Below, piece after piece: positions 8,506 to 13,779 of a DNA stretch of 13,779 nt (positions are counted from its first letter, which is position 1; each line of letters begins with the position of its first letter). The position numbers and the translations under genes were made by a program. This stretch comes from Tetrahymena elliotti 4EA (taxonomy: Eukaryota > Ciliophora > Oligohymenophorea > Hymenostomatida > Tetrahymenidae): NCBI GenBank assembly GCA_000231825.2, contig JH720398.1:1-13779 (forward strand), read 5' to 3'. The notes under the pieces are model-generated. The model saw nothing but the letters and a program-made list of their open reading frames with translations, was not told the DNA's origin and made no database searches.

Positions 8506-11063
8506 ATGATATTTAGTTTTTCTAAATTTTAAATATTTTTACTAGTTTTGCTAGGGGTTGTGAAATCGGATCCACCAAGATAACCAACACCTACTCCTAC
8601 TATTCAAATCAATTTTGATACAATTAAAGACATATCTTACAAATTAGAACCTGGAGAATTATTAAGAATATCATTTAATCCTGAAAAATATGATATTTAA
8701 TCAATATAAGTGCAAGAGAAATTAGCTAATGTAACACTTTCAACTTCACCAGCTTTTTTTATGAAAATATTTTTATTGCATTAACTGATTGAATATTTAT
8801 TCTGAATTTTTAAAATAGGGAACATTAGTAGATAGAACAACAAATAATTTTCCATACTTAATGATGCTTAGCAAATTCAATTTAGGAGGATGCACCTCTT
8901 ATCAAAGTTAGGCTGACTATAAAAAGCTTTTTACAGTGAGAGTTAACCTTAGCAATGATGCTGATAATGTTTAAGCAAGATTTGCTGATGTTTTATACTA
9001 CAAGCAAAATAAAACATTCTTAATGGTGTCTACTGATTTCAATTTTTTCAGTGTAAAAAATCTTATTTAATCTTCCTAAATACAAATTAACTTAAAACGC
9101 AAAAAAAAAAATTGAATCTGCTAATATTTTTAAGATCTCTCTTAATAACAAAATTTTCAATATTAATATTAATTTATTTAAAAAAAGTACTCATATGTCA
9201 GTCTAGGAGAGATTTAATAACTAAATACTGATGATCTTCATAGTTTTGCAAACTTTAAAGAGTTAGTTAGTATCAAACAAGATTAAGAACCTTGGGTAAA
9301 AGGTGTTATATTTGAGAATAGGAATGATAAAAATACAGGATATATATTTACTCCAGATAAGGCCTATCGTTTGAAAAGTTTTTAAGTTTCTGATATTAAA
9401 ACTGATATGGTATTACTAAATTCATATAAATCTAGAGATAAAATCCATTCAGTAATTATTAATTATTAGATATGAATTTTAAAGCTTTGAAAATGTATTA
9501 ATATACTAAATATCTATTTTAAACAGGTGGTAACATATGAAGATAATAGTATTAATTATATTTTCACAGCTTCTGGTATAGATGGTGTTGATATCTATCA
9601 AATTAATGGCGATTTATCTTTGTCCTTTGTAGCAACATTAACAAAACAATCTTCTGATAGAGTATATGGAATTGTCGAAAAGATACCATAAGATTGCATC
9701 TTTAATATTGTCAAGATTAGAACAGTTGATTAAGGATAGTCAAAGATTTTTATCTTGTAAGAAAATAACCAAGGCCTTCATATCTTACTTTTAAATAAGC
9801 CTTCATTAATAAATGATCCTATTATTTTCCAGTATTAATACTTTATTGGAATCCCTTTCATTTCATCTTTTGATGCCCACAGATATTCCATGTCAATTAC
9901 TCTTGGAACAAAAACTTACTAGTCTGGTTTGGAGATCTTCTTTGATAAAAATAACTACTATACAAACTAGTAAATTAATGATAAATTATTTTTTAAACCT
10001 TAATTAATGAATAAATATTCTATGAATCATAGTTTTGGGGACGATGAAATTTAAGTTGATGATGTTGTTCTTGATCAAAATTCATTGAATGCCATTTGGA
10101 TTGGTGATGATATAGGAAAAGCTTATAGACATTCTATTTTTAGACAAAACTACTAATTTTAGGAAAATATTTATGAAGAATTCATTGATTTGACTGGAGA
10201 TAATCATATTATATTCTTCTAACACGAATTTTACAATTTAGTTTTTGCATTAGGCTAAAGAAGATTAGAAGTCTTTAATGTGACTAATGTTGTATCTTAG
10301 GTAATTTAAATAAAATTTTTTTACATTTAGAAGCTACTTATTATCTTCTTATCCATCTATTAGATTAGAATAAACTTAAGCAAAAATACAAAAAAAACTA
10401 ATTTCTGCTTAATTCTATCCATTTTTTAATGATATTCTTTCTAAGCCTTTATTTCTTTAGTTAAATATTTTTTTAAAAAATATCCATATTAAAAAATACA
10501 AAAAAATGAAAGAGGTAAAAATGGGAATAGCAAAACAATAATCACAAACTCTTAAAAAATAGAATTAAAGAAGAAACATATTTTACTTTTGACAGAAAAA
10601 TAAATTTATTATCTTAATATGATACTAGATTTTTATTTTTTTTTTAAATTTTAATTTATATTAGGTCCTTTGCTCTACTAATGAAGGTGGAGTTAACAAA
10701 TCTTACAATGTAACTTTTACAACTAATTATTGCCCTGATGAACAAGCAGCTGAGGGTAAAGAATAAGATGCATTATTTTTGTTTAAGAAATGCTCTGTTA
10801 GTTTAAATTTAAACTTCTAGACTATTGATGTAGCAGTAACTTCAGCAAATATTGGTCTGATTGTTGGATTAACCATCGGATTATTTGTTTTATTAGTAGG
10901 AATTCTGTTATTTGTTTATAATCGCTACAAAAAGAACAAAGGTGAAATAAACACTCTTAATGATGAGAAAAAGAAGTACATGAATATTGAGTCAGATGAA
11001 CATAATAATATGAGATAAAACGACTAAAACAATCATATCTAGCATTAGTTTGATATATAATGA
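8506..11063 (+). CDS. Type I membrane protein with beta-rich, possibly propeller-like ectodomain (5 exons)
   Basis: Exons: 8506-8730, 8819-9052, 9188-9451, 9527-10300 and 10665-11063. Introns are 88, 135, 75 and 364 bp, all GT-AG and phase 0; the product is 631 aa, ending at TGA 11061-11063. The start was chosen because MIFSFSKFQIFLLVLLGVVKS is a classic signal peptide, followed by a proline-rich stretch PPRQPTPTPT. The ectodomain (about 21-560) is rich in alternating hydrophobic strands. The segment SGIDGVDIYQINGDLSLSF (257-275) and the ending LEVFNVTNVV (488-497) resemble blades of LVIVD/WD-like beta-propellers; this is a resemblance, not a firm call. N-glycosylation sequons at N118, N139, N408, N492, N510 and N514 all lie on the lumenal side. 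One transmembrane helix spans about 562-584, followed by NRYKKNKG as a positive-inside anchor and a 47-residue charged, Q/N-rich tail. Cysteines at 502, 522 and 542 cluster before the membrane. No enzyme motif was found. Likely a surface or endomembrane receptor-like protein of unknown ligand. Confidence 0.88.
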
Positions 11064-11732
11064 AAGAATTTAATTTAAATATCATTTTTTTTATTGAAAA
11101 ATAATTGTTCATTTATTTTTTAAAATTTATTTATGTTATTTGTTTTTCCTTTTAAAAATCCAGAATATTTTTTCGATAGCTAGTCAAGGTTAAGAATTAT
11201 GCATTTTTCTTCTTAGAGAAAGAAAAAAAGGAAAAATGATTTAGTTATTTTATTTTAAACTATTCTTACTTTTTAAAATATTTGTTGATTTTCAAATTCT
11301 TAGTTTTTTAAACAAATTCAAATACAAAAACTCCTTATAATTTAGTATAGTTTTTTAGCTCCTAAAAAACTTTTAAGAACAAACAAATAACAAAAAAATT
11401 TTAGAATTCAGTTAGAAAATTATTTCTCATTTGAAAAACGTTTAGTTAATTTTTTAAACAAAAAATAATAAATCAAGTGATTTTAAATTTAATCAAAATA
11501 ATTAAAAACATAATTAAATAGATTAAAGATAAAATATATGATTAAAAAAGATAAATAAATTTGTATAATCAGACAAGATTTTTATTTATAAATTGCTTAA
11601 AGCTTAAAATGAAATTAATATATAAAGTTGTAATATTGTATGGCACAAGCCTGAAATAGGCAATACCCTAGGGTACTATATATATATAAATAACATTAAT
11701 AATAATTATTAAATTTAAAAAAAAAGTAATAT
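11064..11732. other. Intergenic spacer after membrane-protein gene
   Basis: A/T-rich 3' flank with no codon structure on either strand. It should contain the polyadenylation region of the membrane-protein gene, but no signal can be singled out in such A/T-rich DNA. The one feature of note is the pair of GC-containing palindromes at 11649-11675. Confidence 0.5.
11649..11675. repeat. Hairpin plus perfect 12-bp palindrome
   Basis: GCCT-GAAAT-AGGC (11649-11661) is followed two bases later by the perfect palindrome TACCCTAGGGTA (11664-11675), then by an alternating TA run. This is the most GC-rich patch in several hundred bases and lies about 60 bp before the tandem repeat array. It could be a protein-binding site or a small structured RNA; no known ciliate element is recognised. 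Confidence 0.5.
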
Positions 11733-13779
11733 CAGTCTTTTCATTAAAACCTATTATTATTTCAATGTTAATATTGTAATTTAACTAATCTTTTTAATCT
11801 TTTTGCTAAGAAAAGCTTTGGTTTTAATCCTTATGAACCCATTTCATTAATACTATTGTAACTTTAAAAAAATTATAAAAATAAATGTTGTATAAAGAGA
11901 TATACAAAAATTAAGAGAAAAACTTAAAATTTGAATTATCTGGAAAGAACAATTAAAATCAAATGAATGAACCAAACACATCAAGTAAAATAACCTAAAT
12001 CAGCGAATCTTCCTTTTATAAATTAAAATTTTATTTATTCTTTAATTCAAAAATATACAATTAATATTGAAACACTATTTTTACCTTAAGTAAAGACTCG
12101 ATGTTTAGGGATGAGATCACTTTGCTAAGCTACATCTTAGTCCTTATGCACCCTTTTAATCAATTTTATTAGATCTTATAAAAAAAAATGAGAAAAATTT
12201 TTAAATTTGAAACAAATAAAAATGAAGAATAAATGAAACAAACAAATATCAAGTAAACCAAACCAAATCAATCATGTGTCAGTTATTCATAAACTATAAT
12301 CTTTATTTATTTTTTCATTCTCTCAAAAATGTGTAATTAATAAAACACTATTTTTACCTTAAGTAAAGAGTCAAGATCTAGAGATTAGAGCACTTTGATA
12401 AGCCAGATTCTAATCCTTATGCTCCCATCTCACCAATGGTATTGTGACTTTTAAAAAAAAAATTGAACAAAGAAATATTTAAAAGAATGAGAAAAACTTA
12501 AAAATTTAACTGAAAAAAACAAATAAAAATGAAAGAATGAGTCAAAAAAATATCAAGCAAACAAACTCATTACAATCTTTATTTACTTATTCATTCACTA
12601 AAACATGCATAATTAATATTGAAGTGCTATTTTTACTCTAGGTTGAGAGTCAAAGCTTCCAGATTAGAGCATTTTACTAAATCAGATCCTAATCCTTAAG
12701 CCCCCCATCTCACCAATATGATTGTAGTTTTTTAAAAATTATTAAAATAAATGAATAAAGAAATATTTAAAATAATGAGAAAAGCTAAAAAACTTGACTG
12801 AAAAAAACAAATAAAAATGAATGAATGAGTCAAAAAAATATGCAGTAAACTAATCCAAATTATTAACTCATCAATCAATCTCTAATAAATCAAAGTGTTT
12901 ATTTTTTCATTCATTTAAAAATACATACAATATTGAAGTAGTATTTTTACCTTAGACAAAGAGTTAAAGTTTACAGATTAGAGCATTTGGCTAACTCAGA
13001 TCCTAATCCTAATGTACCTATTTCACCAAGAAAAACTAAAATAAAAATGAATGAATGAGACAAAAAAATATCAAGTAAACCAATCTAAATTAATTAGTCA
13101 TAAATTAAAGTCTTGATTAATTTTTTCGCTCATTCAAAAATGTAAAAAATATTGAAAAAACAATTTTTACTAGAGGTCAAGAATCAAAGTTTAGAGATTT
13201 TAGCAGACGGCTAACTCTAATCCTAATGCTTGAGCACCAATTTAACCAATACTATTCTACCTTTTAAAAAAACATAAAAATATTTAATAAAGAAATGCTT
13301 AAAAGAATAACAAAAACTTAAAAGTTTGAATTAAATCTAAAAAAAAGCAAATAAAAGTTTATGAATGAGCCTAAAAATAGCTAGAAACCAAACCAAATAA
13401 ATAGACTTGTCAGTTGCTCATAAATTAAAGTCTTTATTTATTTTTTCATTCTTTCAAAAATGAATAATGAGTATTGGAACACTATTTTTACCATAGGTCA
13501 AGAGTCAAAATTTAGATATTATAGCACTTTGCTAACTCAGATCCTAATCCTAGTACTCCCATTTCACCAATATCATTTTCACTTTTAAAAAATTAAAAAT
13601 ATTTAAGAAAGAAATGTTTAAAAGAAAGAGGAAATCTTAACAATTTTATTTAAATCTAAAAAGAACAAATAAAAATGAATGAATTAACCAAACAAAAATC
13701 TAGCAAAATAACCCAAATTATTCAGTCTTTAGTCTGATAAATTAAAATCTTTATTTATTTTTTTCTCATTCAAAAATGT
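11733..13779. repeat. Degenerate tandem repeat array, about 7 units of 220-320 bp, open at window end
   Basis: Each unit has three modules in the same order: a C/T-rich line (AGTCTTTATTTATTTTTTCATTC), a roughly 100-bp core starting ACTATTTTTACC and running through TTAGAGCACTTTGCTAA, GATCCTAATCCT and CCCATCTCACCAAT to ATTGT, and an A-rich line (AAGAAATATTTAAAAGAATGAG, then AAATGAATGAATGAG and a CAAGTAAACCAAACC stretch). Core starts are at 12074, 12347, 12626, 12940, 13160 and 13481, plus a diverged first core ending near 11858. The spacings are therefore 273, 279, 314, 220 and 321 bp. The 220-bp unit has lost the A-rich line next to its core. Cores agree with each other much better than the linkers. 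No long ORF spans the units on either strand. The array runs past the end of the window. Confidence 0.88.

Noticed and set aside
9813..10007. Plus-strand ORF of 64 codons with a standard-code stop
   Set aside because: It lies out of frame inside the 774-nt exon of the membrane-protein gene, whose frame continues unbroken through TAA/TAG glutamine codons.
1..13779. Telomere repeats or a Tetrahymena chromosome breakage sequence
   Set aside because: I found no CCCCAA/GGGGTT run and no match to the 15-bp breakage consensus; the AACCAAACC stretches belong to the tandem array and do not match.
1..13779. Bacterial or organellar origin
   Set aside because: GT-AG introns, Pol III T-run tRNA genes without encoded CCA, eukaryotic SAM/FHA/RING domains and TAA/TAG glutamine codons all indicate a ciliate nucleus.
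11733..13779. CRISPR-like or protein-coding repeat
   Set aside because: The units are long, degenerate and without short identical repeats and unique spacers, and TGA interrupts every frame I followed through the cores.

Overview
The window looks like nuclear DNA of an oligohymenophorean ciliate of the Tetrahymena type, probably macronuclear. The base composition is extremely AT-rich. All three protein genes read through many TAA and TAG codons, which act as glutamine, and all end at TGA (genetic code 6). They are broken by GT-AG introns of about 49 to 364 bp. Those intron sizes argue against Paramecium, whose introns are usually 18-35 nt. Because of the recoded stops, standard-code gene finding sees almost nothing here; the models below were built by hand from reading frame and splice signals.

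Layout. (1) 1-1350: a cluster of four intact tRNA-Val genes on the + strand in the order AAC, TAC, decayed relic, TAC, AAC, each followed by a T-run. (2) 1485-3505, minus: a 591-residue protein whose C-terminal two thirds is predicted coiled coil. (3) 3506-4908: AT-rich spacer with a cluster of inverted repeats near 4596-4746 and one coding-like scrap. (4) 4909-7057, minus: a six-exon gene for a 490-residue SAM-FHA-FHA-RING protein, the most informative gene in the window. (5) 7058-8505: the spacer between two divergently transcribed genes, with an unexplained 47-codon ORF just before the next gene. (6) 8506-11063, plus: a five-exon gene for a 631-residue type I membrane protein with a signal peptide, a beta-rich ectodomain, one transmembrane helix and a short charged tail. 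(7) 11064-11732: spacer with a small GC-rich double palindrome. (8) About 11733 to the window end: a degenerate tandem array of 220-320 bp units, which runs off the edge.

The genes do not form an operon or an obvious pathway. The SAM-FHA-FHA-RING protein is best read as a scaffolded E3 ubiquitin ligase recruited by phosphothreonine marks. The coiled-coil protein is probably structural. The membrane protein is probably at the cell surface or in an endomembrane lumen. Splice sites and starts are inferred from phase-consistent reading and have not been tested against RNA.
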